The notes: generated by a model not told the origin, from the letters alone. DNA of 64,000 nucleotides from Breoghania sp037026715 (GCF_037026715.1 NZ_JBANCG010000013.1:1-64000), one strand, 5' to 3'. Shown: positions 33,987 through 44,207, counted from the first letter of the stretch. Made by a program: numbers and translations.

Positions 33987-34402
33987 CACATGATCCTCCC
34001 CATCAGATAGATCGCGGGCTCTGCGCGGATCGCTTCGAGCGATGCGCGCAGGCCTTTGAGCCATTCCCCCATGTCGTCGTCGGCATCGGGCAGGAGGGTG
34101 TCGATCGCCGCCAGCAGCATCTTGGTGTGGGTGGCATCGACGATGATTTCGCCGAACTTGTGAAGTCCGGCGAGCTTGCGGCGGGCTTCGGATGCCTCAG
34201 GCAGAGCCGAGATGATCCGGTCGTAGAGGTCGCCGGAGCATTTCAGCTGTGGCTTGAAACAGTCGAAGACGCCGATGTGGTGCCCGATGGCGAGGGAGTA
34301 GTACATGACTTCCTTCGACTCGGGCGGGATATCCTCTTCCCGCTCCATGTATTTCGCACTGAGCTGGTAGAAGATGACGCGCTTGGTGCCGACCATGGTC
34401 AT
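33986..34402 (-). CDS. hyfJ: HycH/HyfJ formate hydrogenlyase maturation protein
   Basis: 138 residues, like E. coli HycH/HyfJ. ATG 34402 has GGAGG seven bases upstream. Family segments KRVIFYQLSAKYMEREEDIP and YYSLAIGHHIGVFDCFKP are clear. It is needed for maturation of the group 4 hydrogenase large subunit; the exact step is not known. Three bases after hyfI. Confidence 0.92.
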   Translation of the reverse strand: MTMVGTKRVIFYQLSAKYMEREEDIPPESKEVMYYSLAIGHHIGVFDCFKPQLKCSGDLYDRIISALPEASEARRKLAGLHKFGEIIVDATHTKMLLAAIDTLLPDADDDMGEWLKGLRASLEAIRAEPAIYLMGRIM

Positions 34403-34405
34403 TTC

Positions 34406-35200
34406 TCAGCCTCCGATTGCCTGGGTGACGATCCCCTGAAGACAGCCGAATATTTCGGCGCGGCGGGGGTCTTCCTGGCTCGCGACGAAGCGCTGCATGC
34501 GCTGGGGCAAGGGAGTGGCGGTTGTGGCGTCGAGCTGATCGAGGAACTCCTCGACGAGATCGCGGCCCTGGCGATAACCCGCCATCCGACGTGCCTCACG
34601 CTCAAGCGCCACGCGCAGCTTGTAGGGAATATCGGGATGCGAGACCTGAACGCTTTCGCCTTCCTGCTCGATATGCGTGTGGGTCTTCAGCTTCTGGCCC
34701 AGGAGACCGAGCGCCACGGCAAAGCCGTAGATCGTGGCCGCCGGCGTCGGCGGGCAGCCGGGGATGAAGACGTCCACGGGGACGATCTTGTCGGTGCCGC
34801 CCCACACGCAATACATGTCATGGAAGATGCCGCCGGTGCAGCCGCAGGCGCCGTAGGAGACGACGATCTTCGGGTCAGGTGCCGCCTCCCAGCTTCTCAG
34901 CGCTGGCATCCGCATGGAACGCGTCACCGCGCCGGTATAGAGCAGAATGTCGGCGTGACGCGGCGAGGGCACGACCTTGATGCCGAAGCGCTCGCTGTCG
35001 AAGACCGGCGTGATTGTTCCGAAGATCTCGATTTCGCAACCATTGCAGCCGCCGCAGTCGACGCGATAGACATAGGCAGAACGCTGGATATCCTTGAGCA
35101 GGGCGGCTTTCATCTTGGCCACCTGATCGGGGATCGAGACGACGGGCGGCTTCGCCTGCAGCCCGTCGGTCGTGAAGGGGGCGTTGAACGGAGAATTCAT
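34406..35200 (-). CDS. hyfI: HyfI/HycG, hydrogenase small subunit (NuoB-like)
   Basis: 264 residues. Carries the proximal [4Fe-4S] cluster: VDCGGCNGCEIE (about residues 48-59), SYGACGCTGGIF and FIPGCPPTP. It passes electrons between HyfG and the ferredoxin-like chain. Overlaps hyfH (ATGA). The C-terminal third is longer than in NuoB and contains the HycG-type YRQGRDLVEEFLDQL segment. Confidence 0.95.
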   Translation of the reverse strand: MNSPFNAPFTTDGLQAKPPVVSIPDQVAKMKAALLKDIQRSAYVYRVDCGGCNGCEIEIFGTITPVFDSERFGIKVVPSPRHADILLYTGAVTRSMRMPALRSWEAAPDPKIVVSYGACGCTGGIFHDMYCVWGGTDKIVPVDVFIPGCPPTPAATIYGFAVALGLLGQKLKTHTHIEQEGESVQVSHPDIPYKLRVALEREARRMAGYRQGRDLVEEFLDQLDATTATPLPQRMQRFVASQEDPRRAEIFGCLQGIVTQAIGG

Positions 35201-35745
35201 TTTCTGCTCTCCATCTGGGCCGCGATCTTCATCCGGCTCACTTGCTCAAGGTCATTCTTGCGCTTGCACTCGGGGCAGGTGTGAAGGATCTGCTCCTCGC
35301 GCTCGCTGCGATCGGTTTCGGAGCCGGTCTGGGCCAGAAGCTTGCCGACGTATTCGACCTCCTTGAGGGGGGCGAAGGGCTTGCCGCAGGAGCGGCAATG
35401 GTCGAGCTGGAAGACCGCCTTGACGGTCAGATCTTCCTTGCACATCACGGCCAGCTCGAATTCCGGCGTTAGTGCGATGGCACCGGTCGGGCAGCTCTCT
35501 TCGCAACGGCCGCAGAAGATGCAGCGGCCGTAGTCGATCGACCAGGTCCGCGTTCCCGCATCCAGATCGGTATCCATGTGAATGGCGTTGGGCGGGCAGG
35601 CGATGGTGCAGGCCGCGCAGGCGATGCACTTCTCCGCGTCGTGTTCCGGCTTGCCGCGAAAGTCCTTGCTCGCCTCATAGGGAGCGAAGGGATACTGCAC
35701 GGTCGCATTGCCGGTACGGAGGATTTCCTTCAGGAGTTTCAACAT
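35197..35745 (-). CDS. hyfH: HyfH/HycF, two-[4Fe-4S] electron carrier (NuoI-like)
   Basis: 182 residues, near the E. coli length. Two cluster motifs: CIACAACTIACPPNAI (about residues 41-56) and CIFCGRCEESCPTGAI (about 76-91). C-terminal region has two CXXC pairs, CRSCGK and CPECKR, a likely zinc or extra metal site typical of HycF. Membrane-associated electron wire between HyfA/HyfI. Confidence 0.94.
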   Translation of the reverse strand: MLKLLKEILRTGNATVQYPFAPYEASKDFRGKPEHDAEKCIACAACTIACPPNAIHMDTDLDAGTRTWSIDYGRCIFCGRCEESCPTGAIALTPEFELAVMCKEDLTVKAVFQLDHCRSCGKPFAPLKEVEYVGKLLAQTGSETDRSEREEQILHTCPECKRKNDLEQVSRMKIAAQMESRK

Positions 35746-35758
35746 GATGCGATGTGCC

Positions 35759-37477
35759 TCACTTGAGCGGTGAATCCTTGCGCTCGCGGCCGTAGCGTTC
35801 CATCTCCTTGTAGGGGACGGTCGTCGCGGACTTCTTGCGAACGTCGACGACGGTCACGCGGTCGGTGCAGGAGTAGCAGGGGTCGAGAGAGCCAACGATG
35901 ACGGCGGCATCCGAAACGGTGTTGCCGCGCAGCATGTAGCGAAGCACGGGCCAGTTGTTGTAGGTCGAGGCCCGGCAGCGCCAGCGATAGAGCTTCTGGT
36001 TATCGCCGGTCATCGACCAGTGGATGTCCTCGCCGCGCGGGGCCTCGGTGAAGCCGAGGGCGAACTTGTGCGGCTTGTATTCGAAGTCCTCTGTGAGGAT
36101 CCGGCCGCCGGGTGCGACGTCGAGCAGGGCCTCGATCAGATTGAGGCTGTCATGGACTTCCTCGATGCGCACGAGCGTGCGAGACAGCACATCGCAGCCG
36201 TCGTGCGAGCGGGCTGTAAAGGGGACGGACTTGTATCCGGCGAAGGGATGGTCGGCGCGCACGTCCCGGGCGAAGCCCGATCCGCGCACCATCGGTCCGA
36301 CGGGGCTGTAGTCGCGGGCGATCTGCTTGTCGAGCTTGCCCACGCCAACCACGCGGCCATTGATGTTGGCGGTGGCGAGAAGGATGTCGACCAGACGGTT
36401 GACGTCCTCGCGCAGCTCTGCAACGACCCGACGCGTTTCGATCGCCTGGTCACCCAGAATGTCGCGACGGACGCCGCCGATCAGGTTCATGCCGTAGGTC
36501 TTGCGTGACCCGGTCAGCACTTCCGCCAGCACCATCGCCTTTTCGCGGACGCGGAAGAACTGCTGGAAGCCTGAATCGAAGCCGGTGTAGTGGCACACGA
36601 GGCCAAGGTTCAGCAGGTGGCTGTGCAGCCGCTCCGTCTCCAGCAGGATTGCCCGGATCGCCTGGCCACGTTCCGGAACCACGACACCCAGCGCGTTCTC
36701 CACCGAGGTGGTGTAGGCGACGGAGTGGGCGTAGCCGCAGATGCCGCAGACGCGGTCGGCGAGGAAGGTGACCTCGTTGTAGCCCATGCGGGCCTCGGCC
36801 GCCTTTTCCATTCCGCGGTGGACGTAGAACATCCGGTAGTCGGCATCGATGATGTCCTCACCGTCGACGAAGAGGCGGAAGTGGCCCGGCTCGTCGGAGG
36901 TGATGTGCAGCGGCCCGATCGGAACGATCGTGGTTTCCTGCTTGGCATCGTTGATGAACTCGTAGGTCTCGTCGTCCTGCGTCGGAGCAGGGCGTGTGCG
37001 ATAGTCCATCGCGTCCTTGCGAAGCGGGTGAAGATCGTCCGGCCAGTCATCGGGCAGGACGAGGCGGCGAGCGTCCGGCAACCCCACCGGGGTCAGGCCG
37101 AACATGTCGCGGATCTCGCGTTCGCCCCATACGCAGGCGGGGACGACCGGCGTGACCGACGGCCATTCCTGGGTGACGGCCGAAATCTCGACACGCACAA
37201 CGATGTGGCACTTTTCGGTGCCTTCCATCGAGAGGACGTAGTAGGCGGCAAAGTGTCCGTTGAGAGGACGTTCGTCGTTGCCGACCACGACCGAAACCCA
37301 CCCGTTGTGCTCGTAGTAGAGCGTCTTCACGACATCGAGCAGGGCGTCGGCGGTGACTGTGATCGTGACCTGCTGCGGGGTCTGCCACTCTTCCTTGAGG
37401 ATGGCGTTGGGCAGAACGGCCCGCAGTGCAGTCAGATAGGTGCCGCCGACACGGTCTTGAACGAACATGTCCATCAC
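35759..37477 (-). CDS. hyfG: HyfG/HycE, [NiFe] hydrogenase large subunit (NuoC-NuoD fusion)
   Basis: 572 residues, NuoC-like part (about 1-170) joined to NuoD-like catalytic part. Nickel ligands: Cys244 and Cys247 in DRVCGICGYAH, Cys534 and Cys537 in DPCYSCTDR. The tail after Arg540 is 32 residues, as in E. coli HycE, and would be removed by HycI. Group 4a hydrogenase, reducing protons to H2. Starts within the hyfF stop (ATGA overlap); an ATG at codon 3 is possible too. Confidence 0.97.
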   Translation of the reverse strand: MMDMFVQDRVGGTYLTALRAVLPNAILKEEWQTPQQVTITVTADALLDVVKTLYYEHNGWVSVVVGNDERPLNGHFAAYYVLSMEGTEKCHIVVRVEISAVTQEWPSVTPVVPACVWGEREIRDMFGLTPVGLPDARRLVLPDDWPDDLHPLRKDAMDYRTRPAPTQDDETYEFINDAKQETTIVPIGPLHITSDEPGHFRLFVDGEDIIDADYRMFYVHRGMEKAAEARMGYNEVTFLADRVCGICGYAHSVAYTTSVENALGVVVPERGQAIRAILLETERLHSHLLNLGLVCHYTGFDSGFQQFFRVREKAMVLAEVLTGSRKTYGMNLIGGVRRDILGDQAIETRRVVAELREDVNRLVDILLATANINGRVVGVGKLDKQIARDYSPVGPMVRGSGFARDVRADHPFAGYKSVPFTARSHDGCDVLSRTLVRIEEVHDSLNLIEALLDVAPGGRILTEDFEYKPHKFALGFTEAPRGEDIHWSMTGDNQKLYRWRCRASTYNNWPVLRYMLRGNTVSDAAVIVGSLDPCYSCTDRVTVVDVRKKSATTVPYKEMERYGRERKDSPLK

Positions 37478-39096
37478 TTGGTCTCCGTATTCTGGGCGGT
37501 CTCGGCCGCTGCCGCGGGGGTGACGAGGAGGTCGCCCGCCTTCTCCGCAACCGTGGCTTCCTCGTTTCCGAAGAGCGACCAGGGGGCCTTCACGACCACG
37601 GGGTCACCGCTGTCGAGGACGATGGCGCTTGCCTCCGACACGAGCCGTGCGATCGGGGTCGGGACCGCGAAGCCCATGATCAGGACCATGGCGGCCAGGA
37701 TCCCGAGGGGGATGAGGGTCTGCTTGCCGACATCGCCGACCTTGGCGCCTTCCTCGGGCTTGCCGAGAACGGAGCCGGAGATGATCTGCACGAAGCCGGC
37801 GATGGTGACGGTGAAGAAGGCGAGCAGCACAAGCATCAGGATCCAGTAGCCGGCCTGAATGCCCGCAGTGAAGATCAGGAACTCGCTGACGAAGACGTTG
37901 AAGGGCGGGAAGCCCGACAGCGCCAGAGCGCCGACCATCAGCAGCACGCCGCTTGCAGGCGCGAGGCGGAGCATGCCCTTGACCTTGCCGAGATCGCGGG
38001 TGCCGTACTTCATCACCACGTTGCCCGAGCCGCAGAAGAGCAGCGCCTTGGCGAGCGAGTGGTTGATGGAGTGCAGCAGGGCCGCGGCAACGCCCAGCGG
38101 ACCGCCGAGGCCGAGACCGACGGCGATGAAGCCGACATGCTCGACGGACGAGTAGGCGAGCTTCCGCTTCAGGTCCTTCTGCACGAAGAACAGCATGGCG
38201 GCGACGATGACCGACAGGGTGCCGAGCACGAGGATCAGCGTCTGCGGGAATTCCGGGCCGATGGCGCGGATCATCAGTGCCAGATAGCGGATGATGACGA
38301 AGAGCGCGCACTTCAGCAGGACACCGGAGAGCAGGCCGGAAACCGGGCTCGGGGCTTCCGAGTGGGCGTCGGGCAGCCAGGCATACATCGGGAAGAGGCC
38401 GGCCTTGGTGCCGAAGCCGACGAGGATGAAGACGAAAGCGATCTTCATCAGCGACGGGTCGAGCAGCTTGGCATTTTCGGCAAGCGACGTCCACAGAACA
38501 GCCTGGTGGGGATCGGACAGCACCTCGGCACCGTTTGAGAAGACAAGGACCGTGCCATAGAGGCCGAAGGCGACGCCGACGGTGCAGATGATGACGTATT
38601 TCCAGGCCGCTTCGAGAGACGACTTCTGACCATAGATGCCGACCAGGAAGGCGGAGCCGAGGGTGGTGGCTTCCACCGCGACCCACATCATCACGATGTT
38701 GTTGGCGGTGGCCGACAGCAGCATGGTGAAGAGGAAGAGCGAGAAGAAGCCGTAGTAGATCTTCACGCGGTGGGCATCGAGCAGGCCTTCTTCAAGGTCG
38801 TGTCGGATGTAACCGATCGAGTAGAGGCCAGTCATGAGGCCGACCACGCCGATGATCAGCAGGAAGATCACGCCGAGCGCGTCGACATAAAGCCACCCGC
38901 CAAGACTGGAGGGATGATTCCCGCCGAGCACCGAAGCTGCAAGGCTCAGCGAGAGTATCGCGATCAGGGCGATGGAGCCGAGATGGACCCCTTCGCATGT
39001 CCTGGTCGTCAGGTTCCGGGTCGGAGTGAGCAGCAGCCCCAGGGCTGCCACCAACGGAACGACCAGGATCAGGATTGGCAAGAGTGAGGGTGTCAT
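37474..39096 (-). CDS. hyfF: HyfF, membrane antiporter-like subunit
   Basis: 540 residues from ATG 39096; the frame extends upstream but overlaps hyfE. About 14 membrane helices of the NuoN/HyfF type with GFGTKAGLFPMYAWLPDAH and SVEHVGFIAVGLGLGG. One of three such proteins in the operon (with HyfB, HyfD); presence of HyfD-E-F marks a hydrogenase-4 type complex that may pump ions. The C-terminal ~60 residues are polar and longer than in E. coli. Confidence 0.93.
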   Translation of the reverse strand: MTPSLLPILILVVPLVAALGLLLTPTRNLTTRTCEGVHLGSIALIAILSLSLAASVLGGNHPSSLGGWLYVDALGVIFLLIIGVVGLMTGLYSIGYIRHDLEEGLLDAHRVKIYYGFFSLFLFTMLLSATANNIVMMWVAVEATTLGSAFLVGIYGQKSSLEAAWKYVIICTVGVAFGLYGTVLVFSNGAEVLSDPHQAVLWTSLAENAKLLDPSLMKIAFVFILVGFGTKAGLFPMYAWLPDAHSEAPSPVSGLLSGVLLKCALFVIIRYLALMIRAIGPEFPQTLILVLGTLSVIVAAMLFFVQKDLKRKLAYSSVEHVGFIAVGLGLGGPLGVAAALLHSINHSLAKALLFCGSGNVVMKYGTRDLGKVKGMLRLAPASGVLLMVGALALSGFPPFNVFVSEFLIFTAGIQAGYWILMLVLLAFFTVTIAGFVQIISGSVLGKPEEGAKVGDVGKQTLIPLGILAAMVLIMGFAVPTPIARLVSEASAIVLDSGDPVVVKAPWSLFGNEEATVAEKAGDLLVTPAAAAETAQNTETK

Positions 39097-39101
39097 TTTC
39101 G

Positions 39102-39755
39102 TCAGCCCTTCAGGGTCGTGAGCTTGCGCGCATCGAGCGAGTTGAGCTTCGCGAAGATGCGGGTCCCGAGCACAGCCATGATGGCGACCGCGAACACGGC
39201 GTCGGTGGCGATGCCGATCTCCACCAGTTCGGGGGCGTTGGGGGCCAGGATGGCGAGGGTGAGGTGAGAGCCGTTCTCCATCAGGCAGTATCCGAAGACC
39301 TGCTTGAGGATGTTGCGCTGGGCGACGATGCAGGAGAGCCCGAGAAAGAAGTGGGCAAGCGAGATCGCCAGTGCCGGCTTGAGATTTTCCGCCGACGGCA
39401 GGGTGACGCGGGACAGGACCGCGTAGCACAGGATCACGATCAGCGCCGCGCCGATGGCGGAGAATGCCGCCGGCATGACCTGACCGGACCCGAGCTCCCC
39501 GTCATCGAGCCGGCGGAACATCGTGTACATGATGAAGGGGACCAGCAGGACCTTGGTGATGAAGGCCGTGAAGGACCACAGGTAGAGTTCGCCCGAACCG
39601 GTCTGCGCACCCAGGAAGATGAACAGCACCACGATGACGAAGGACTGGGCGGAGTAGAAGATGGCGGAATTGATCGCCTTCTTGGACAGGATCACCAGCA
39701 ATGCGGTGATGATCAGGAGGCCGGACAGGCCGTTTATGAACAGGAATTCGTGCAT
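39102..39755 (-). CDS. hyfE: HyfE, membrane subunit
   Basis: 217 residues (216 in E. coli), about six hydrophobic helices. NuoK-like middle segment ILKQVFGYCLMENGSHL. Found only in hydrogenase-4 and related Mrp-like complexes. Five bases before the hyfF start. Confidence 0.92.
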   Translation of the reverse strand: MHEFLFINGLSGLLIITALLVILSKKAINSAIFYSAQSFVIVVLFIFLGAQTGSGELYLWSFTAFITKVLLVPFIMYTMFRRLDDGELGSGQVMPAAFSAIGAALIVILCYAVLSRVTLPSAENLKPALAISLAHFFLGLSCIVAQRNILKQVFGYCLMENGSHLTLAILAPNAPELVEIGIATDAVFAVAIMAVLGTRIFAKLNSLDARKLTTLKG

Positions 39756-39766
39756 GACCTATCTCC

Positions 39767-41218
39767 TCAACCGAGCCACCAGGCCGCGATGAAGCTGGAG
39801 CACACCGACATCACGATCAGCACGGTGATGACCACCTGGATGGTGAAGGGGGTGGGCGCGGCGTTGGCGATGGCCTCCGACGGCTTGCCGGGAATGCACT
39901 GGCCCAGCCACTTCAGGAACCAGGCGAAGGTCGCAACCGATTCCAGCAGAGCTATTGCCACGAACACCATCAGCAGCCAGTGATCCTTGCCGACCTCGAA
40001 GCCGCCCGCGAAGATGGCGAACTTGGAGAAGAAGCCGGAGAAGGGCGGAACACCCGCGATCGCCATGGCGGCGCACGCAAACCCGATGCCGAGCAGCGGC
40101 TTGCGAGAAAGAATGCCGCGAAGCTGCGGCAGCATGCGCGTACCGGCGGTGTAGCTGAGGGCGCCTGCGACCAGGAAGAACAGGGTCTTGCCGAAGGCGT
40201 GGTTGAAGATGTGCGCGATGGCACCCTTGAAGGCGAGATCCGAACCGAAGACCGAGATCGACAGGCCGAACATGATGGTCGCGAGCTGGGTGATGGTGGA
40301 GTAGGCGAGCAGCCGCTTCATGTCGATCTGCGGCAGGTACATGGCGAAGCCGTAGATGAGCGTGATGATCGCCATGGTGCAGCCGACCCAGCCGACGATC
40401 TCCGGTGCGCCGCCCGAGGAAAGCAGGCCGCGGGCGAAGATGTAGACGCCGACCTTCACCATTGATGCCGCGTGCAGGTAGGCGGAGACCGGGGTCGGCG
40501 CCTCCATGGCGTCGGGCAGCCACATGTGGAAGGGCAGCTGTGCCGACTTGCCCCAGGCCGCGACGAGGATGGCCAGCAGGACAATGGCCTTCTGCGAAGC
40601 GGTGAGGGTCGCGATCGCGGTCACCGCGAAGGTGCCGGTGAAGATGAAGAGCAGCGCGGCCGCCACATAGAGCCCGATGGAGGCGATGTGGGTGACCAGC
40701 AGGGCCTTCGCTGCCGAGCGCAGCGCCTTGGGGGTCTCGTAGTAGCCGATGAGAGCCCAGGAGCAGGCACCGGTGATCTCGAAGAAGACGAGCTGGCCGA
40801 TGACGGTGGAGGTGAAGACGAGGCCTGCCATCGCGCCGATGAAGATCAGCAGGAAGGCATAGAAGCGCCGCCGGCCGATGTCGGGATGCTCGCGGTTGCC
40901 CTCGTTGAGGTAGCCGATGGAGTAGAGCGCGACGAGATAGCCGATGGAGATGACGGCAAGCGCCACCAGGACGCTGACGCGGTCAAGCGTCAGGCCGAGG
41001 ACTTCGGTCTGTCCGAAGCCGATGAGAACGACGTGACTGTCGCTGCCGAATGCGAAGGCGATCACCAGGGCGATCACCACTGTCGCGGCGGCGAAGCCGT
41101 GGCAGATCCATTTGGCGTGTTCCCGAGGCAGCGAGGCGATCACGGCTGCACCGATAAACGGCACGAGCGTGGCGGCCAGGGCCAGGAACGTCAGGAATGT
41201 GGTTGGAAGAGTAATCAC
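39767..41218 (-). CDS. hyfD: HyfD, membrane antiporter-like subunit
   Basis: 483 residues from a GTG at 41218. Fourteen or so helices, NuoN/L-like: KSAQLPFHMWLPDAMEAPTP region and SYTAGTRMLPQL, with Lys and Glu in the proton channel helices. Paralogue of HyfB and HyfF. With them it distinguishes Hyf from the smaller Hyc complex. Confidence 0.93.
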   Translation of the reverse strand: MITLPTTFLTFLALAATLVPFIGAAVIASLPREHAKWICHGFAAATVVIALVIAFAFGSDSHVVLIGFGQTEVLGLTLDRVSVLVALAVISIGYLVALYSIGYLNEGNREHPDIGRRRFYAFLLIFIGAMAGLVFTSTVIGQLVFFEITGACSWALIGYYETPKALRSAAKALLVTHIASIGLYVAAALLFIFTGTFAVTAIATLTASQKAIVLLAILVAAWGKSAQLPFHMWLPDAMEAPTPVSAYLHAASMVKVGVYIFARGLLSSGGAPEIVGWVGCTMAIITLIYGFAMYLPQIDMKRLLAYSTITQLATIMFGLSISVFGSDLAFKGAIAHIFNHAFGKTLFFLVAGALSYTAGTRMLPQLRGILSRKPLLGIGFACAAMAIAGVPPFSGFFSKFAIFAGGFEVGKDHWLLMVFVAIALLESVATFAWFLKWLGQCIPGKPSEAIANAAPTPFTIQVVITVLIVMSVCSSFIAAWWLG

Positions 41219-41239
41219 GGGAATGCCCCTACACGTCTC

Positions 41240-42178
41240 TCAAAGCCCGACGAGGTAGAAGACGAAGGCAAGCGACGCTGCGCCGACCCCCAGCCAACTG
41301 TGTTGCGGTGCCAGGCGGAAGCGGGCGCGAGCCACGCTGTTTTCGATGACGGCGATGACGCCGAAGATCACGAAGAGCTTCACGACAAAGGCGATCAGGC
41401 CGCCGATGAGGCCGAAGAAGGACATCTCGGTGGCGCTGCCGAAGGGCAGGAATACGCCGATGAACCAGCCCACGACGAGGGTCTGCTTCAGCGCCAGGCC
41501 CCACTTCACGAGCGCCAGCGACGGGCCGGAATACTCGGTGAGCGGTCCTTCCTGCAGTTCCTGTTCGGCTTCCGCCATGTCGTAGGGCAGCTTGCCGAGC
41601 TCGATGTAGAGCGCGAAGGCGAAGGCGCCGGCGGCAAGCAGGGTGGCTGCGGCGGAGTGCACCGTGCCGGAGGAAATCGCGATGCCGATCTGGCCCAAGT
41701 TGGTGGAACCGGCGACCAGCGCCGCCACGAACAGGGCCAGAAGCATGATCGGCTCGACCAGAACGCCCATCGTCAGCTCGCGGCTGGCACCGATACCGGC
41801 AAAGGAGGAGCCGCTGTCGAGGCCGGAGAGCGAGAAGAAGAAGCGCACGAGGGCGAACAGGTAGACGATGGTGATCAGGTCGCCCACGGCCGGGATCGGC
41901 GTGAAGCGGGTCAGCATCGGCAGGCCAGTCGCGATGACCATCAGCGCGCCCAGCATGATGACGGGCATGAACTGGAAGACCCGTCCGGCCTCCGACGGCG
42001 CCAGGTCCTGGCGCCGCAAGAGTTTGTAGATGTCACGATAGTCCTGAAAGATGCTTGGGCCGCGGCGGGTGTGCATCTTTGCGCGTTCGAAGCGGGACAG
42101 TCCCGAAATGAGCGGGGCGACTGCGAACAGCGCAAGTGCCTGAACCACGGCGAGCAAGAAGTGGGAAAGTGTCGGCAC
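41240..42178 (-). CDS. hyfC: HyfC/HycD, NuoH-like membrane subunit
   Basis: 312 residues from a GTG at 42178, with TTAGGAGG six bases upstream; longer starts overlap hyfB. About eight helices. NuoH signatures: RRGPSIFQDYRDIYKLL (about 38-54) and LPYDMAEAEQELQEGPLTEYSG with acidic channel residues. It anchors the soluble arm to the membrane. Confidence 0.94.
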   Translation of the reverse strand: MPTLSHFLLAVVQALALFAVAPLISGLSRFERAKMHTRRGPSIFQDYRDIYKLLRRQDLAPSEAGRVFQFMPVIMLGALMVIATGLPMLTRFTPIPAVGDLITIVYLFALVRFFFSLSGLDSGSSFAGIGASRELTMGVLVEPIMLLALFVAALVAGSTNLGQIGIAISSGTVHSAAATLLAAGAFAFALYIELGKLPYDMAEAEQELQEGPLTEYSGPSLALVKWGLALKQTLVVGWFIGVFLPFGSATEMSFFGLIGGLIAFVVKLFVIFGVIAVIENSVARARFRLAPQHSWLGVGAASLAFVFYLVGL

Positions 42179-42188
42179 GACGAGCCTC

Positions 42189-44207
42189 CTAACTTGCAGC
42201 CACGATGAGCAGCGCGACGAGCGCGCCGACGATGTAGAGGCAGTAGATCCGGAAATCTCCGCTCTGGATGACCTGGAGCCGGCGCCCGGCAACTCCGACG
42301 CTGTTGGCGATGGGATTGACGAAGCCGGTGTCCGCCCAGGGCTCGTTGCGCCGTGCGAAGCACACGAAGCGTTCGTAGCCGCGGGTGAGGCACGCCCAGA
42401 CCGAGGCCACGGTCTTGCGGACGGCATAGAGGGGAGCGAAGAACATCCGGATCGGCTGAGCGAAGCTCTTGGCCGTCAGTGCCATGTGCACATCGGGCAG
42501 ATAGCCGGTGGCCCAGGCCGCTTCCGTGCGCCGCCGGTCGGCCCGCATCCGGGCATAGATGCCGTGGATGACGAGCGGCAGCATGGCCAGCGCGATCAGC
42601 AGGACCGCGATGAGCGGGGTGGAGAGGACCGTCGTTGCACCTTCACCAGGCATCAAGGTGCCGCCATCGGCGAGCATGACCGCCGGAACGCCGAGAGTGG
42701 CGGAGGCGATGTTGCCCATGATGGGGGCGACGACCGGGGCGAGCAGGCCGAGGAGGACGCAGGCGATGGCGAGAACAGCCATGCCGGCGACCATCGAATG
42801 CGGTGCCTCGGTGGCGTGGCGGGCCTTTTCCGACCGCGCCGGGCCGGAGAAGATCACGCCGTAGGCCTTGACGAAGCACATGACGGCGAGCGCACCGGTC
42901 AGTGCCAGCATGACGGCCGCGATCGGGGTTGCGAAGCGGACCAGGAACGAGCCTTCAAGGGCACCGGCGAACAGGGCCTGGTAGGTGTACCACTCCGACA
43001 CGAAGCCATTGAGCGGCGGGATCGCGGAGATGGCGAGGGCGCCGATCAGGAAGGACAGCGCCGTCCATGGCATGGTCTTCGCCAGACCGCCCATGGCTTC
43101 CATGTCCTTGGTGTGGGTGCGGTAGATGACCGAGCCCGCGCCGAGGAACAGCAACCCCTTGAAGACGGCATGGTTGAGCAGGTGGTAGAGGCCGGCCATC
43201 AGACCGAGGACCGCCAGCGTCGGGTTGTCCGTCGCAATGCCGATCATGCCGACGCCGACGCCGAGCAGGATGATGCCGATGTTCTCCACCGAGTGGTAGG
43301 CGAGCAGCTTCTTGATGTCGTGTTCGGCGAGCGCGTAGATCACGCCCAGCACTGAGGAGACGGCGCCGAAGGCGAGGACGACGACGCCCCACCACAGCAG
43401 CTCCTGGCCTCCCAACAGGTCGAGGCCGACCTTGATGATGCCGAAGATGCCGATCTTGATCATGACGCCGGACATCAGTGCCGAAGCGTGAGACGGCGCG
43501 GCCGGGTGGGCGCGCGGCAGCCAGATGTGCAGCGGGATCATGCCCGCCTTGGCGCCGAAGCCGAGGAAGCCGAGGACGAAGACGATTGAAGCGGTCGTCG
43601 GCGAAAGCGAGGTTTCGCGGAAGGCCGCGAAGTCGAAGCTGCCGGCGGCGTTGGCCATCAGGAAGAAGGCGGCCATGATCAGCACCGAGCCCGCGTGGGC
43701 GACGAAGAAATAGAGAAAGCCCGCGCTGACGGCCTCGTCATTCTGGTCGAAGATGACCAGGAAGTATGAGGCGAGGGACATCATCTCGAAGAAGATGAGG
43801 AACCAGAAGGCGTTATCGGCAGCGACCACCAGCATCATCGACGCGATGAAGATGTGCATGAAGAAGCCCATTCCCCCGACGCCGCGACCTTCGTATTCGC
43901 GCATGTAGGCAAGGCCATAGATCCATGCGACGAGCGAAAGCAGGGAGATGACGGAGATCATCAGACCCGCGAGCGGGTCGAGACGAAGCACGAAATGGGC
44001 GAAGGGGTAGGGGCCCACGAGGTGCGAGATCGCGGCGGGACCGGAAAGGGCGGTGAGGCCGGCAACGAGCCCCGCGGCCGAAGCCACGATGCCGACGCCG
44101 CTGGCGGCCCGGATGGCGGTGCTGTCGGAGTTTCTGACCAGGAGGCTGGCGAGAGCGCCGACCACCGACACGAGGATCGAAATCCAGAAGAAGCTGAGCG
44201 ATGTCAT
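42189..44207 (-). CDS. hyfB: HyfB/HycC, NuoL-like membrane subunit
   Basis: 672 residues, same length as E. coli HyfB. Fourteen to sixteen helices with GFGAKAGMIPLHIWLPRAHP and HSVENIGIILLGVGVG. Largest membrane subunit, antiporter-like. Starts inside the hyfA stop (ATGA). Confidence 0.95.
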   Translation of the reverse strand: MTSLSFFWISILVSVVGALASLLVRNSDSTAIRAASGVGIVASAAGLVAGLTALSGPAAISHLVGPYPFAHFVLRLDPLAGLMISVISLLSLVAWIYGLAYMREYEGRGVGGMGFFMHIFIASMMLVVAADNAFWFLIFFEMMSLASYFLVIFDQNDEAVSAGFLYFFVAHAGSVLIMAAFFLMANAAGSFDFAAFRETSLSPTTASIVFVLGFLGFGAKAGMIPLHIWLPRAHPAAPSHASALMSGVMIKIGIFGIIKVGLDLLGGQELLWWGVVVLAFGAVSSVLGVIYALAEHDIKKLLAYHSVENIGIILLGVGVGMIGIATDNPTLAVLGLMAGLYHLLNHAVFKGLLFLGAGSVIYRTHTKDMEAMGGLAKTMPWTALSFLIGALAISAIPPLNGFVSEWYTYQALFAGALEGSFLVRFATPIAAVMLALTGALAVMCFVKAYGVIFSGPARSEKARHATEAPHSMVAGMAVLAIACVLLGLLAPVVAPIMGNIASATLGVPAVMLADGGTLMPGEGATTVLSTPLIAVLLIALAMLPLVIHGIYARMRADRRRTEAAWATGYLPDVHMALTAKSFAQPIRMFFAPLYAVRKTVASVWACLTRGYERFVCFARRNEPWADTGFVNPIANSVGVAGRRLQVIQSGDFRIYCLYIVGALVALLIVAAS

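Noticed and set aside
40472..42208. A 578-codon open frame antisense to hyfD and hyfC
   Set aside because: Shadow frame, strongly acidic and His-rich low-quality translation opposite clear membrane protein genes.
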